From Psococerastis gibbosa (lineage: Eukaryota > Arthropoda > Insecta > Psocodea > Psocidae): a stretch of DNA of 64,000 nt. The stretch is from contig OZ020484.1 in the NCBI GenBank assembly GCA_963971405.1, positions 16,926,001-16,990,000 on the forward strand, read 5' to 3'. Under the pieces are notes generated by a model. It saw only the letters and a list, made by a program, of their open reading frames with translations, was not told the origin of the DNA and did not search any database. Position numbers and translations under genes: made by a program. Below are positions 11,752 to 23,504 of the stretch, piece after piece; within the stretch, counting starts at the first letter, position 1; the number at the start of each line of letters is the position of its first letter.

Positions 11752-11770
11752 TAAGTAAGTAAGTAAGTAA
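11752..11770 (+). repeat. TAAG microsatellite
   Basis: Four to five TAAG units. Confidence 0.9.
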
Positions 11771-13035
11771 TGCAATGCACGAATAACACTTGTATCTGAT
11801 ATGGTTGTTAAATCGACTTGACCCATGCAACACTGTCGGGGTACCTCATAATTATCTCATTGAAGATAGTCATCGCATATGCCCGTTGTACTGCTATAAA
11901 CGCGTTCTGAGAATATCCGCGGAGAAATTGTTCATCATTCATCAACTCTGAGGCCTGAGCTGTATCCGACGAGACCGGGCCGGAATCGGGCCGCGTACCT
12001 TCTTCTGTAGTCTCAACCCCATGTATTGGTCAGATACCAGGGACTTGGCTGGTGACCTTGATCACTTGCTCCAGGAAATGATGTCTTGGCCTGGTGTCCC
12101 ATTATCTGGCCAATGCAAATCACAAGTGTCCTATATATGTCACATTATTCCACCAGTAAGATATCATGCTCGGAGTGTCCAGTCCCCACCGGCAAATCTC
12201 TCAAAATGGATTTATGATATGCAGTGGTTTGATGGTTTTTGATCGCCTGCTTTCATGGAAACGCAATGATATGCCTATATACCTATATTAAGTTTTATAG
12301 TATTTTAGCCCACTTATTACCCAAAACGGCGGGCCCAATTTTAATTCTGTGCTTATCTCCGCCCCGAATAGTTTACCAGCTATTATTAATAATTAATATT
12401 TCGGAAAAATAATAAATAAATATATAAAAATAATTAAAACTCAACAACGCCCGGACGGTTCGGGAAATATTCGGGAAATCGGTTAAGATCGTGGCGTTAG
12501 CCCCGCCGTCTCATTTCCCAATGCCTGTCTTAGTAGCACCACTATTGGTTTCCGGTTGATTTTGTGCGAGTATTATTAATTCATTAACAACGTTTTGCAA
12601 AAGAGAAAGCCTTGTAGGTCCCCAATGAAAAATACTTTCGAGGGAACGGGCAAAATGGCAATTACGGAAGCGACATTCTTTGACTGTTAGTTAGCGGGAC
12701 GAAGTTCTTCGAGCCGGCTAGTTCTTTTTATAACCCAACCGCAATTATTGATATTCTCATATATTTGAAGGACTGGCCCAAGAACAGGCCATTTAGGGGG
12801 GTGGGTAAAAAAAACGCATCATTTTATATAGCATCTTCTTAAAAAGTAAAAACTGGAAAACAAAAAGAAAACATATGAATATTCTAACGTGACGAGATTC
12901 TTAATTTTCTTAGACTGATAACATCATGCTCATACAATTTTATTTACTCGCGGCTTCCTATATACGTTATATGAACGAAGCTCTTAATACATTCTAAGGA
13001 TTTGTTGAGTGTAAAAAAAGTCGAAATTTTTTCAG
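11771..13035. other. no gene recognised
   Basis: Includes a GC-rich patch at 11900-12020 and a 73-codon plus-strand open frame (12021-12242) without any recognisable domain. Confidence 0.45.
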
Positions 13036-13709
13036 TCTAACAATATAAATATCAGACTCAGGACAAGAATGCTTAAGTCTCTTGTGTGGAGCATTCTACT
13101 ATGCGGATGTGAAACATGGTGCATAAGCGAAAAATATGTCAAGAAAATAGAAGCATTCGAAATGTGGTGCTATCGCCGCATTTTGAGAATACCTTGGCAA
13201 GACCATGTAACTAATGAGGAAGTCCCAGGGACGGATCCCCTTGGGGTGGGGGGGGGGGGCAGTCGCCCTCCCCCCGAGAAAAATAGCTTTATACTATATA
13301 GAATGGACTTTTGAAAGAAATTAATAGAAATTGTTACTCAAGTAAGGGAAACGCGATATTTTTCAGGTCACCCCCCCCCCCCCGAAAACTTTTTCTGAAA
13401 CCGTCCCTGGGAAGTCCTAACCCAAATAAATGAAAAAAGGACCCTTATTGCATCCATATCCACTAGGAGGGCACGCTGGATCGGACACCTGTTTCGGCAT
13501 GATAACATAGTCAGCTGCGTCATTGAGGGGACCATGGAAGGCGTAAATCGACGGGGACGGCCACGAAACGAATATCTCCAACAAGTTAAACATGATTTGG
13601 GGATAACGTCCTATGTGGAGCTGAAGAGGGCATGTCAAAATCGCGGAGATTGGAGACATCGCTGCAATATGTTGCTGCCAACCAGCCATCATCCGGCTGT
13701 AACTTGAAG
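13036..13709 (+). pseudogene. LINE reverse-transcriptase C-terminal region interrupted by a hAT MITE
   Basis: The left part reads MLKSLVWSILLCGCETWCIS, KIEAFEMWCYRRILRIPWQD and HVTNEEV. The MITE then intervenes (13226-13409 plus an 8-bp duplication). The frame resumes in register as LTQINEKRTLIASISTRRAR, WIGHLFRHDNIVSCVIEGTM and GVNRRGRPRNEYLQQVKHDL, ending PAVT and a stop, then a GAAGAAGAA-rich tail. These are standard motifs of the C-terminal end of insect non-LTR retrotransposon ORF2. Outside the insertion no stop was seen, so this copy was young when it was hit. Catalytic motifs are absent (5' truncation). Confidence 0.85.
13226..13409. mobile_element. poly-G hAT MITE, CAGGGACGG ends, inside a LINE
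   Basis: The ends CAGGGACGG and CCGTCCCTG are perfect 9-bp inverted repeats. The perfect 8-bp duplication GGAAGTCC lies at 13218-13225 and 13410-13417. A G-run and a C-run of 12 or more lie inside the ends. Related elements are at 34465 and 47146. Confidence 0.93.
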
Positions 13710-14376
13710 AAGAAGAATGCGGCATAGCCCGCCTTACATGCACCCTTCCCCACTCGCATCTCTCCTCAATTAGCTTTATTTTCAGCGTCTTGCAACCGGA
13801 TTAGTTCCGCACTTCCGCGTTCGCCGTGGCAGACACTGGAGATGGAGATTACACAACAAAAAGGGAAAATGTTATTTTTGAACCTTTGGGAACGCAAAAT
13901 TGGGCAACGTGACGAAAAGGGAATGTGGGGATCACGAGGCTGGGAACGTGGCCATCGAGGCTTTCCTCAGCCCGTTATATACTGTCTGCCTGCTCCACCA
14001 ACTTTTCAACATAAATAATGGCCTTGTTGGTGTTCCCATTGCGTAGAATGAGCCCTTTGTTTGCATTCACTCCGTCATCTTTGTACTGTATTTTTTCAAT
14101 TTTGTTTTGCCTGGCCCTTGGCTGGAAAGTTACAATAAAGGTGCATGATATACGAGTACCTAAATGCTTTTTTGTTTGTTTGTATTTCTCTTGCCACGAA
14201 GGTCCGTTAGTTGAGTTTTGTTTTGTGTTGGTGCATTTCATTGCATGTTGTAAGTAGTGTCAGTGCCGGATTAATCCGTTAAGCCGATCTAGATCTAGTA
14301 CCGCATATAGGGACATAGGGTTGACACAGTGAACCCTGAATATCAATTTGTTAATAGCCTAAGGTGACCATATGCA
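13710..14376. other. no gene recognised
   Basis: Open frames on both strands overlap at 13975-14257 (88 codons minus, 79 codons plus). Neither shows a domain and both are probably chance. Confidence 0.4.
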
Positions 14377-14442
14377 CTGGGTCTGGGACCTGGGTTGGCC
14401 AGTACAGTACTGGGTCTGGGACCTGGGTTGGCCAGTACAGTA
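14377..14442 (+). repeat. two tandem copies of a 33-bp unit
   Basis: CTGGGTCTGGGACCTGGGTT..CCAGTACAGTA occurs twice with identical sequence as far as I can read. Confidence 0.9.
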
Positions 14443-14699
14443 CTGGTTTTTGATACAACGTGATGGTTGAACAACTATACTGGATACCTACTGATTTTTT
14501 CATGCTACATGCAAACTGTACTGGTTTTAAGAGCATTCTACAAATTAAAAAGAATGAGAGTATAAAAAGTAAACAAGTACTATTTTGGAGCCAAAATTTT
14601 GAAAAAAGTTCAGTCTTCTGAAAAATACAAATAAATAAAATGAAACAGTCCATTCATTAGTCACAATGGACCGATCCTTTCTTATTAATTATGCATTCA

Positions 14700-15070
14700 A
14701 TGAATCAGGAGGATGGGCCGTGGTCTGGCGCGGATCTAGAATGAGACCAAGGAGGGGGCTAAGATTAAATTTCATTTTTTTTCCCAGAGCAATAAGGGTT
14801 ATATATAATAGGTAATTAATACAATCGAGCACAAGGGGGCCCGGGGGTCTCCCCCGGGAGAAATTTTGGGAAAAATGGGACTGAAATAGTGGGGTTTAAC
14901 GCATTTTGAGGACCCTAATGGGGGGGGGGGGGCTATAGCCCCCATAGCCCCCCCCCCCCGGCCCCCGTAGATCCGCGCCTGGCCGTGGTCGTTCTGAAAG
15001 CGTACTTCCAAATCTTTCGTCAACATCTGCGGGTGATATCTTGAGTGGAACTGCCTAGACTTTTCCTAGA
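14700..15070 (-). repeat. GGGCCGTGGTCG repeat copy split by a hAT MITE
   Basis: Outside the MITE, GGGCCGTGGT joins CGTTCTGAAAGCGTACTTCC, followed by TTTCGTCAACATCTGCGGGT. The same order is seen at 36840-37158 and 37560-37690, so this is a third copy of that family. Confidence 0.75.
14725..14981. mobile_element. hAT MITE, GGCGCGGATCTA ends with G and C tracts
   Basis: The ends CTGGCGCGGATCTA and TAGATCCGCGCCTG are inverted repeats, with a perfect 8-bp duplication GCCGTGGT at 14717-14724 and 14982-14989. It contains a G-run (about 14921-14933), then ctatagcccccatagcc and a C-run, i.e. a local palindrome. Confidence 0.93.
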
Positions 15071-15971
15071 CTTCTAAAATTGTATCTCGGAGCAACTGTT
15101 CGAGCAAGGGGATGTACACTGATATTTACGTCAAGCTGCGGGGTGGAGACGGAGTCTTCCTCGCACCTGATTGGCTCCCTGCTATCTCACTATGGTCGCC
15201 TTACAATAGCAACATGACATTTTAGATCATTAATTAAACTTTTTAGACAATAGATGGTGCTTCGCTCATGACCCTTTTCCGTTACTAATAAAGTTAAGAG
15301 TTTTTCCTGCCAAGGCTAGTAATGATTTAAGAATTTTAACTGCGTCAGTCAGTGACTTGATTTAAAAGAAGCAAGATGGCAGACCTGACGAGAAACTATT
15401 AATATGCATTTCCAGCGCCAATGAATTTTGAAGGAAAACACATGTTCCACTTTGAAAGTGACTCAAGGTCACATTGAAAGAAAACGCCGCCCACATTGTC
15501 ATCCTCATAAATGCAGCCCTCTGTTAAAGCTGTTACGAGCTCTGTGACTGCTGTATTTAAACATTGCCGTCTTTTTTTTCGGGGACGCATGTGTTCTGTA
15601 AATGTATGCCATTATTCAGGAAAACTACGCGACCTCCGTTCAGGTTGATGAACCCAAAGCTTTTGACATAGATGTTGCTTATGCTGATAAGAAACTTCGT
15701 AACGATTATATTACAGCCTACTTCATGGCTAGCTTTCATGCTTTCGGCTTTAGGGACTGATTACATCGTGTAGCCTATTACGGTGCCATTTCTATTATTG
15801 GATTATTGCATTTTGCGAATGAAACTGACTGACTTGAGTTAACGCATTACAAATATTAAAATAATTATGTTTGGGTATCTCTATAAACTGTCTTTGACAT
15901 TTGCCGTTTTGCCACATAAGCTATAAGCAATCACTATACGTAATAATAAATTAAAATAACTTTGTCAAGTA
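15071..15971. other. no gene recognised
   Basis: No recognisable domain in the short minus-strand frames at 15399-15739. Confidence 0.45.
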
Positions 15972-16062
15972 TTACTAAAGAATAAAAAGCGATCGGTTTC
16001 GGTGTGAAGATGGTCTAGTGCGTGCCCGTGCCGAAACCGGTCGCTTTTAATATTTTTTAGTA
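15972..16062. repeat. inverted repeat with CGAAACCGGTC core
   Basis: TACTAAAGAATAAAAAGCG plus ATCGGTTTCGG pairs with CCGAAACCGGT plus CGCTTTTAATATTTTTTAGTA around a 35-base loop. This is a strong hairpin of about 28 bp with few mismatches. Confidence 0.75.
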
Positions 16063-16151
16063 AGTTTTTAGTAGTTTTTTATTTTATTTTATTTACTATG
16101 CATTTATGAATTCGAAGAAACTTCGTTATCTTTACTTCTTGCGGACTTACT

Positions 16152-16260
16152 CTGCCGCTTGGTAATAACTTGGGATTAGATCTTACAATGGAAAATGCCA
16201 CTCTATAAAATTGTTCTGTTTACATTTTTAACCCCATGGTTATGTTATTACCAAACGGCA
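16152..16260. mobile_element. MITE, TGCCGCTTGGTAATAAC ends, shared core
   Basis: TGCCGCTTGGTAATAAC at the left is matched by GTTATTACCAAACGGCA at the right. The centre (ggaaaatgccactctataaaa..tgtttac) resembles the core of the MITEs at 11525, 28622 and 34801. Confidence 0.8.
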
Positions 16261-16649
16261 TACTACCCCCGCTGGTCGCACTGTAATATTTGATATTTCT
16301 GCCGAAATAGCCCAATAAGAGTGCCACGGTTGGATTTAAAAAATTATAAAAACAAGGAATGTGCATTCTGATGAAATGGATTAAAATGCCAAATTTTGTT
16401 GACAGCCAGCAACAGCTGGCACACTTCCCTCGGTGCGCTCGCTCTCTTTTTTATAGCTTTGGGCGTTGCAATGCCGGAAAGAGGCTGTGAAACTCGAATG
16501 ATCTGGTAGACTGGCACTGGCGCTCGTGACGACGCTCATTGTTGACCCTGCCACTGTTTGCTAGTACCAGGAGCTGTGATTGCAGCGTCTGGCACTGCCG
16601 AAATGTAATAATTGTGGGTCAGAAGCAATGGAAGACCGGCTCGTTATTT

Positions 16650-16975
16650 ATATTTATTGAGGATTTTGCATTTTTGCCCAATAATACAGTAAATTCTGTT
16701 AATAGAGAAAAATCTTTAGGAGGACTAGACTAAGAAGATACTGTTAAACACACCTTCTCAAGGACTTGCTCGTGGATGATTTTTCGCAATATAGGGTATA
16801 GCCTATTTACTGTATTTTATTTCGGATTTTGCATTTTTGTCCAATAATACAGTAAATTATGTTAATAGAGAAAAATCTTTAGGTGGACAAGAGTTAAGGA
16901 GAAATTGACATACACCCTTTTTCATGCACTTGCACATAAGCTGATTTTTCGCAATATACAAGTAGGCTCTTAAAT
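16650..16975 (+). repeat. tandem duplication, period about 163 bp
   Basis: ggattttgcatttttg followed by caataatacagtaaatt, gttaatagagaaaaatcttt and gatttttcgcaatata occurs twice, starting at 16661 and 16824. Divergence is moderate, so this is an old duplication. Confidence 0.85.
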
Positions 16976-18836
16976 CGTGACAAATCCGTTACAACTTTGT
17001 CACCCATTGGCAGACAAACATGCCAAGCCCCTGGTGGCCTATGCCTTCGGCTCCATGCTATGTGGGTACGCATGTTGCATAGTAATGGAGTAAATATTGG
17101 CAGGTATGGATTTGAAAATGAAGGGTGTGGTCCCGTCGCGAGATATTCCAACCAGCATAAGCTATCAGAACGGGTTATGCAACGGGCACCTCCGTTGTTT
17201 TACTTGTGTCAACTGGTGGACCTGACCGTTGTCCCATTTCCGCCATCTTGACGTAAGACCGAAGAGTTTACTTATTATTATATTAGAATTTTAGTCTGCG
17301 TCTTAAAGGTTTCTTCTGGTGAAACCTTCTATTTTTCGGCTGTCACGTTCTACGCGAACCCAACCCCTAAGTGTGGGACATCTTCAATAGACAATTTCGA
17401 CATGACGTCAATAACTGGTTTTGAAGGTGATCCAAGTACATTATGTGCAATGAAATTGCATAAAATTGTTGATCTACACACAAATTAGCAACTGCCATGA
17501 CAAAAACCGCTTTGGTCACGTGTTTTGAGATGATCTATCGTCATCCGGTTTTCGGTTGTCAGACGAATGGATGGTTGGAATTGGTCTACAGTTTACAGTG
17601 CGTCTTGACCCCTTTAGTACTTTATTATCCTAATTGTTCCTAATGACTTTGTTAAAGCTTTTCATTGCAATGAATCGTGCATTAACTGCGAGCCTCGAGG
17701 AGTCCATGTTCTTTATGTGAGCAGTAAGCTTCAGTATTTATTTTAATTTCAAGCACTATGATGAAAGGTGAGCTTTTCTATTGTTTAAAGACGTCATATT
17801 TTACAGGATTTATTTTATATTTTATAATCTCTACGCTAAGCATATTACTATTCCCGGTGACGGCGACGATGTGGGCCTACTCGCATCTCTTCGAATTTGC
17901 AACAGTTCTTTTTTAATAATAAACCGATAATTGTTGCTCAAATGATCTGACCTTTTGAATGTGTAAAAATTGCGAGAGAAAATACGTCGTCTTTGTGACC
18001 TTTGTTTCCTAAACAAGGAAAAGTTGTTTGAGATTGAGAGCAAGCAGCTGGCGAGGTTTTATATTTCCCCTTTACTTCAAAGGCTTTTGATCAGCTGTTC
18101 ACTATTTGCCCCTCTTTTATAATTTTCTGAATTCCGCTTCCTTTCTAAAATTTCTAAAAACTCCGCTTTCCACTTTTTAATACCGGTTATAACGTTTCAA
18201 TTTCCAGTTACTGCCCCAGGGTCCGCGGAACGCGCGCATGCTCCTAGTCATTTGTTGACCCTCAATATTGGAATATGTTTCTTTACATTTCAAATAGCCC
18301 CACTGAACGCTGTAAAAATATTTACCTCAAAATGTAGTTAGAATGTTTTATTCAAAAACATATTTTTAATTAAGATCCGTGGGATCATTCTCCTGCAAAA
18401 TCATTCATTTGGCTTTTAAAAAACAACTGATCAAATCGTCTGCTGTGGCCTGTGTGCTGTAACATTACATGTTGTTTTAGCCTAGAATAGCCTAGATCCT
18501 AAGAGCCGTTCTCCCATAATTTTTAGAAAACTTTCTGCGAGTAAACTTTCAAAGGGTTAAACCAACTACTAGTAGGATTGAAATGAACTCAGTAAAACAT
18601 TCATGGAGGTAAAATTGTGTTTGTTGTTGATAGGATCCAGCTGTCTCTGGGAGTCACATTTCCTCGAATAAATGAAATACTGTATAACTCATAACCGAGG
18701 CTAAAAATTGTCTTTTTTTTCAGGTAAGACCATGATGAAGGTGATTCTCTAAGAAAGTTTTAGTCAAAAGCTCGCTATGAATGTAAGTAACAATATTATA
18801 AGACTAAGAGCGCAAAATTAATATTCCTTTCATTAA
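16976..18836. other. no gene recognised
   Basis: Two overlapping antisense frames at 16894-17251 and a 70-codon minus-strand frame at 17831-18043 show no domain. 17270-18830 is AT-rich, with nothing I can name. Confidence 0.45.
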
Positions 18837-19223
18837 GAGTGCGTCCCGTAGGAAATTGGCAGCCCAAAATTTAATACTTTTTATTTTTGATTTAATTAAC
18901 TAAGCAAGTTATTAAAATATTAGTTCATTTAAGTTGCAGAAGACTACTTTATACATCATATAAAAGGGTATTATTATTTTTGGTTTAGTAGTTTTTTCAT
19001 GGTATTTATTATAAGTGAAATTTTAGACCTCCAATCATTTTTATTAAAAAGCTACGGTACCTAAAATTAAAAATACCCTATTATAGGATGCATGAAGTTG
19101 TATTCTACAACTTAAATGAACCAAATATTTAATATCTTGCTTTGTTAATTAAATAAAAAATAACAAGCCAGTAAAAACAACGGATTTTGGGATATTTATT
19201 TCTTACGGGATTATCCCTTTTCC
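18837..19223. mobile_element. TTAA-flanked near-palindromic element, degenerate copy
   Basis: Starts after TTAA (18833-18836) as GAGTGCGTCCCGTAGGAAA. Inner landmarks (tttaattaactaagcaagtt, gttgcagaagactacttta) are mirrored on the right, and it ends near a TTAA at 19224. The right end is diverged. Sister copies are at 20281 and 41819. Confidence 0.7.
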
Positions 19224-20280
19224 TTAAAACAAGTTTTTAACATGTACACCAATGCAAATCGGATTAATGTTTAAAAGGACGAAAAAAAAGAAAGAGATCA
19301 GTTTGAAAGTGGATTTGGTTGGTCCCGTTATAGAGCATGTTACGATTGAATACGTGGTGAGGTTTGAAGGTAGGTACCCTTGTTGAAGGTGTAGTGGAGA
19401 AAGTGTGCATTTCATTGAGGCATTCCTTCAGGAACGACTAGCAGCCATCAAGGATCTCTAGCTATTCAGGACAACATGCCGGGTCATGGTTTTTCTCGGG
19501 TCGCTTCAATTCTTAAGGCTGAGTAAATAATGGATTACATAATTTATTATCAGATATGTAATGTTATGCTGATACAACTCAGTTGTATTAAATTGAAAAA
19601 AAAACAACAATAAGTTTTGCAACCCCACAACTGTATAGAGAGCCAGTAATAAATAGACATCATCAGACGCACAATATATTATGTATTGTAATTCGTTGTA
19701 CAGGCATTTGCTCATATACTCGTATACCTGTATATAGTTAAATTTGAAAGTTAGCTCGGGTGGGTGTGTTCCCAACTTCCCATCCTGTTTCAAATACTTA
19801 ATTTTAAGGTTGCGTTTGGGATAAGGATAAGTCAGTTATCAATAATTGATATGATACTAATTATTAGTATCATATTAAAAATAGATGTAAATAAGAATCA
19901 GTTGGGGATATACTGTATCTGGTACACTTATAAACAAAATAATCATTTTAGAGATTTATTTTGAAATGTGCAGATAGCACTGACATGAATTGTGATCATA
20001 TTAATTTTACTGGATCCGCTGTTCGCCTGCCTACCAGCATTATATTATATTACATTACCCAGTTGTCTACTTTAGGAGATGCTCGCCAAAGACATCCCTC
20101 CACCTCTTTCGTGGGTCCCTTTTGGAATATCAGGCTTAGCATTTTTTTATGCACCCTGCTGGTTCTATTCCAGATTTTATATTTCTTGAAACTGATGGCT
20201 AATGAAATGGCTAAAATGAACGCTGCGTACGCGGCACTATGAGGTAATAAGAAGGAGAAGAAGAAACTGATGGCTATTAA
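19224..20280. other. no intact gene; possible LINE 3' end near 20160-20262
   Basis: The plus-strand frame that ends at 20242 (…MAKMNAAYAAL stop), followed by aataagaaggagaagaagaa, looks like the C-terminal end and GAA-rich tail of a LINE. The evidence is thin. The rest is AT-rich. Confidence 0.35.
19849..19875. repeat. short perfect palindrome
   Basis: ATATGATACTAA and TTAGTATCATAT are perfect 12-bp arms with a 3-bp spacer. Confidence 0.8.
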
Positions 20281-20665
20281 GAGTGTACAGCCCGCAGGAA
20301 ATTGGCAGCCCGAAATTTAATACATTTTATTTAATTAACTAAGCATGTTATTAAAGATTTGGCCCATCAAAGTTGTAGAAGACTACTTCATGCATCATAT
20401 TACGTATAAGACATGTTTAATTTTCGAAATTGTAGTTTTTTTTTTCAGAAACATGCAAATATTTTATAAACAATAACTTTTCACGTATAATCGATTTTTT
20501 AAAAAAACTACAATTTCGAAAACTAAAAATACCTTATTAGATGATGCATGAAGCAGTCTTCTACAACTTTGATGAACCAAATCTTTAATAACATGCTTAG
20601 TTAATTAAATAAAAAATAAAAAGTATTAAATTTCGGGCTGCAAATTTCCTACGGGCTGGACACTC
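20281..20665. mobile_element. TTAA-flanked near-palindromic element
   Basis: TTAA (20277-20280) precedes GAGTGTACAGCCCG. The right end reads CGGGCTGGACACTC then TTGA. The arms (over 150 bp each) mirror each other through gcatgttattaaagattt and gaagactacttcatgcat. No ORF is present. TTAA targeting suggests a piggyBac-like mobiliser (inference). Confidence 0.85.
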
Positions 20666-20755
20666 TTGAAAGCCCCCCCACTATCTTTTACGTAGCCCAC
20701 AACATTATTGACTAAAATTATAAAAGACCCATTTCCTACGGGCTGGACACTCTGA
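20666..20755. repeat. flank block shared in inverted orientation with 41747-41814, plus element end fragment
   Basis: Reads AGCCCCCCCACTATCTTTTA, then CGTAGCCCACAACATTATTG and ACTAAAATTATAAAAGA. This is the reverse complement of the sequence next to the sister element at 41819. It is followed by a second TTTCCTACGGGCTGGACACT end (20732-20751). Confidence 0.75.
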
Positions 20756-21141
20756 AAGTCTATAGCTTTTTTCTTGTCACTATAGAGGTGGAACCATAAA
20801 ACTTTGCAGTAAGTAAAGCGGGGTAGAGTGCTGGGTGGGGGAGAAGCGGCGTAATGTGGGGTGCATCATTTTGACGGAACATCTGCGCCTTGATGAACAT
20901 CCGCCTGCTTGTATTCATTCAAACCCGTCTGGCATTCCGATAACAGGTTGCTTCCCTTTCCTTATTGTCCAAATCTTGACGGCAACAGCTGTCCTAGGAG
21001 GAGGGTTCTGCCACTGTCCTATTTCTTGGGATTATGATATGACTGAGGTGAATACCTACAGTGAACTTCGTTCTCTGCATTTACGCTTGACAGAAGTTTC
21101 AATTTATACTTTACTTCAACCATCCTACGCTATTCAGCCAA

Positions 21142-21290
21142 TCAGCCACGTATCTGCCTGTAATACTGTTGTTCTGCCTGGAGCTGGGGACAGTTTGATA
21201 AGTGGTCCTCGTCCATCCTCGCTGTCTGATAGTGCGAACAGATGCGCGGCAATGCGGTCATTTCAATATTTTTCAGGGGGGGTGTAGTCA
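21142..21290 (-). pseudogene. possible retroelement C-terminal zinc-knuckle fragment
   Basis: The minus-strand frame contains RICSHYQTARMDEDHLSNCP, which resembles the C..C..H..C tail after reverse transcriptase in insect LINEs, then stops. The fragment is short and unsupported by neighbouring coding. The overlapping plus-strand frame (20835-21287) shows no domain. Confidence 0.3.
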
Positions 21291-21535
21291 GAATGGCGTA
21301 GAGGTAACGACTCGGACTATCATCCAGAAGGTGACTGGTTCGAGTCCCACCCGAATGCCAAAATTTTCTAGTGGTACAATTATTTATCTTCTGACTACCA
21401 TGCTTCGGAGGGCATGTAAAGCCGGCGGTCCCGGCAGTCTTCCCTGACTGTCGATAGGTTAAACAGGAGGCTGTTGATGCAACCTGAAAACTCCTGTACC
21501 ACGGGTAGTACCACCCCGACACGAATTTACTTTTT
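21287..21535 (+). mobile_element. tRNA-derived SINE
   Basis: The tRNA-like head has an A-box-like TGGCGTAGAGGTAACG (about 21294-21309) and a B box GGTTCGAGTCC (21337-21347). It is followed by body motifs tgcttcggagggcatgtaaa and ggcggtcccgg, shared with the minus-strand copies at 27205 and 41012. It is not a functional tRNA gene, since no acceptor stem closes properly. Confidence 0.75.
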
Positions 21536-23437
21536 AGGGGGGGTTTAGGCAAATTTTTAATCATTGTTGTAAAATTTCCTTGATAATCAGGGTCAGTATC
21601 GTATTTTTTTCCCAGTAGCAGGGGGGTGGGACAAATGACGCCCCTGGACAGGTGTTGTTTTTTGCCAGGCCTATATTCTGTGTAGTTGCGCTTGTGGAAA
21701 TAGTTGTGGTATTGAGGCCTGCTATAGATGCGGCAAACAACGTCTACAGACATGTTTACAGACATGTTTCTGGGTATTTTATCGTCAGTTGCAAGGGCTG
21801 TCCACTTAAATATTCTCCGTGCTTTCTCCTCGAGCCTTCTAAGGCATACAGATTTAAAAAAAAAAAAAACTGAGATCTGGCAGGCTATCTTCTGTCACAA
21901 CAGTCAACTGTTAATGAAATCGCACTCGATTAAAGCTTATTTATATCCCCATACAAAACTCAAGTAGACCTATGCAATGTTGTTTGTATATGTATAGTTG
22001 TCCCGAAGTTACAGAATCAGGGTGCATTCATACCGGAATAGACCTAATGAAAGTGACATGGCGTTCTTTATATGATGAACCTCGTCTGCGCCTGCAATAT
22101 AATGACTTCAAAAGGACAACCATCCTATACCGGTACTAGGGCAACGTAACTGTACCTATATGTTTTCGCGTTAGTAGTTGCAGTTTTATTGTTTATCACG
22201 CTGTTTCGCTGATGTCCTTGAATGCGTGTATAATTGAGTTAGGCTTCAGAGTTATTACAATCACTAAATTTTTAATTTGCAGTATTTCAGCAACATGTAA
22301 TTAATTTAAACACAGGCTATTATACTTAAACCCGGAGTCATGCAGGAAGTTTCTTGTCTTTTAGGCTAGATGCCAGGAACTTCAATTTAGGCTAATAATG
22401 ATGCATGCTGATGTAAAATATTTAATATTGCTCGATATACTTATTTGCAGGGCATCCGCTTAAAATTTATTCGGTTAATTTAAGGAACATGTAACCTGCC
22501 AATTATTATTAGTAATTTTTAACATTGACGCACTTTTACTTATTCTAGGAGTTATTTCAATACTGATTAACTTTGCAGCCCATTCAGAGGATAAATTATT
22601 GATTAAATACCATATCAAATCACAAGGCTATGTTGGGAACCATATAACTATCATGGAACAATCCACAAAATAAATTGCTTTTGATGAAAATTGATTTTCA
22701 ACTTGGCTAAAGGCTATTTCATAGCTTAGCGGAATGAATCGAGGCTTTTAAATAAAGAGAATTTATGTGCTTAAAGTTACTACTTGCTAGTTAATGCTGT
22801 CGCTATGATATAGGCTACAGCGGTACCTACTGTCGTTCATTGGCTTCAATTCAATAGTACAAAATAAGTGCAATGTATGGGTAGAATTTCATGTTTCAAG
22901 TCCGGAACCAGCTACTTTCCTATGGAAGCCGAATATCTCAGCCTTAGTTGTAATTGCGCGTAGAATTACGTTAATTAGATTTTTAGCTCTTATTCTGGTG
23001 CCCATTATGCGATAGAGTCCCAGCTATGTCATTTATAAACAAAGCTACATCCTGAAAATGTATTGTTTCAAGAAAAGAATGATTATATCCGATATGACCT
23101 CCGCTAAATTATTATAAACAAGCTGAAAGCTTTACCCAAGCTACAGCCCATTTGATAACTTGTCATTGGCTCGAAGCCGACGCGTTTGGCACACTATCGC
23201 ATTGTCTTGCACAGTTGGCAGCGCCAGCTGTGCATTCAAAGCTGCTCAAATAATCAACTGTACAAGGTTGATGGTTATATACATCCAATTGAGGTGGATC
23301 CATTTGGATTGGGCGGGCGGTCTTTGGTCGTTACTTTTGCGCACTCTTTGAGGTGAGTACTGGTTACACCAACAGTTGATGAGGTTTAGTTTTAGACCGT
23401 TTCCGGCTTAAGACTTAAGCTACATATTCTTGCCATG
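21536..23437. other. no gene recognised
   Basis: A possible hAT right end (GGGACAAATGACGCCCCTG, about 21631-21649) has no matching left end. 21970-23437 is AT-rich without identifiable features. A donor-like GAGGTGAGT at 23350 is unattached to any ORF. Confidence 0.4.
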
Positions 23438-23504
23438 AGGTGCTTATTCCACCAACGTCAATACTACATTTACTATCACTATTGATGTTGATGGAATAAG
23501 CGCC
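23438..23504. mobile_element. small GGCGCTTATTCCA-ended MITE
   Basis: AGGTGCTTATTCCACCAACG and its mirror ATGGAATAAGCGCC enclose 67 bp. It belongs to the same end family as 31626-31754. Confidence 0.7.

Noticed and set aside
20835-21287. 150-codon plus-strand open frame
   Set aside because: No recognisable domain; the opposite strand looks more like a retroelement remnant.
21294-21350. tRNA gene
   Set aside because: A and B boxes are present but the acceptor stem does not close and a SINE body follows, as in two other copies.
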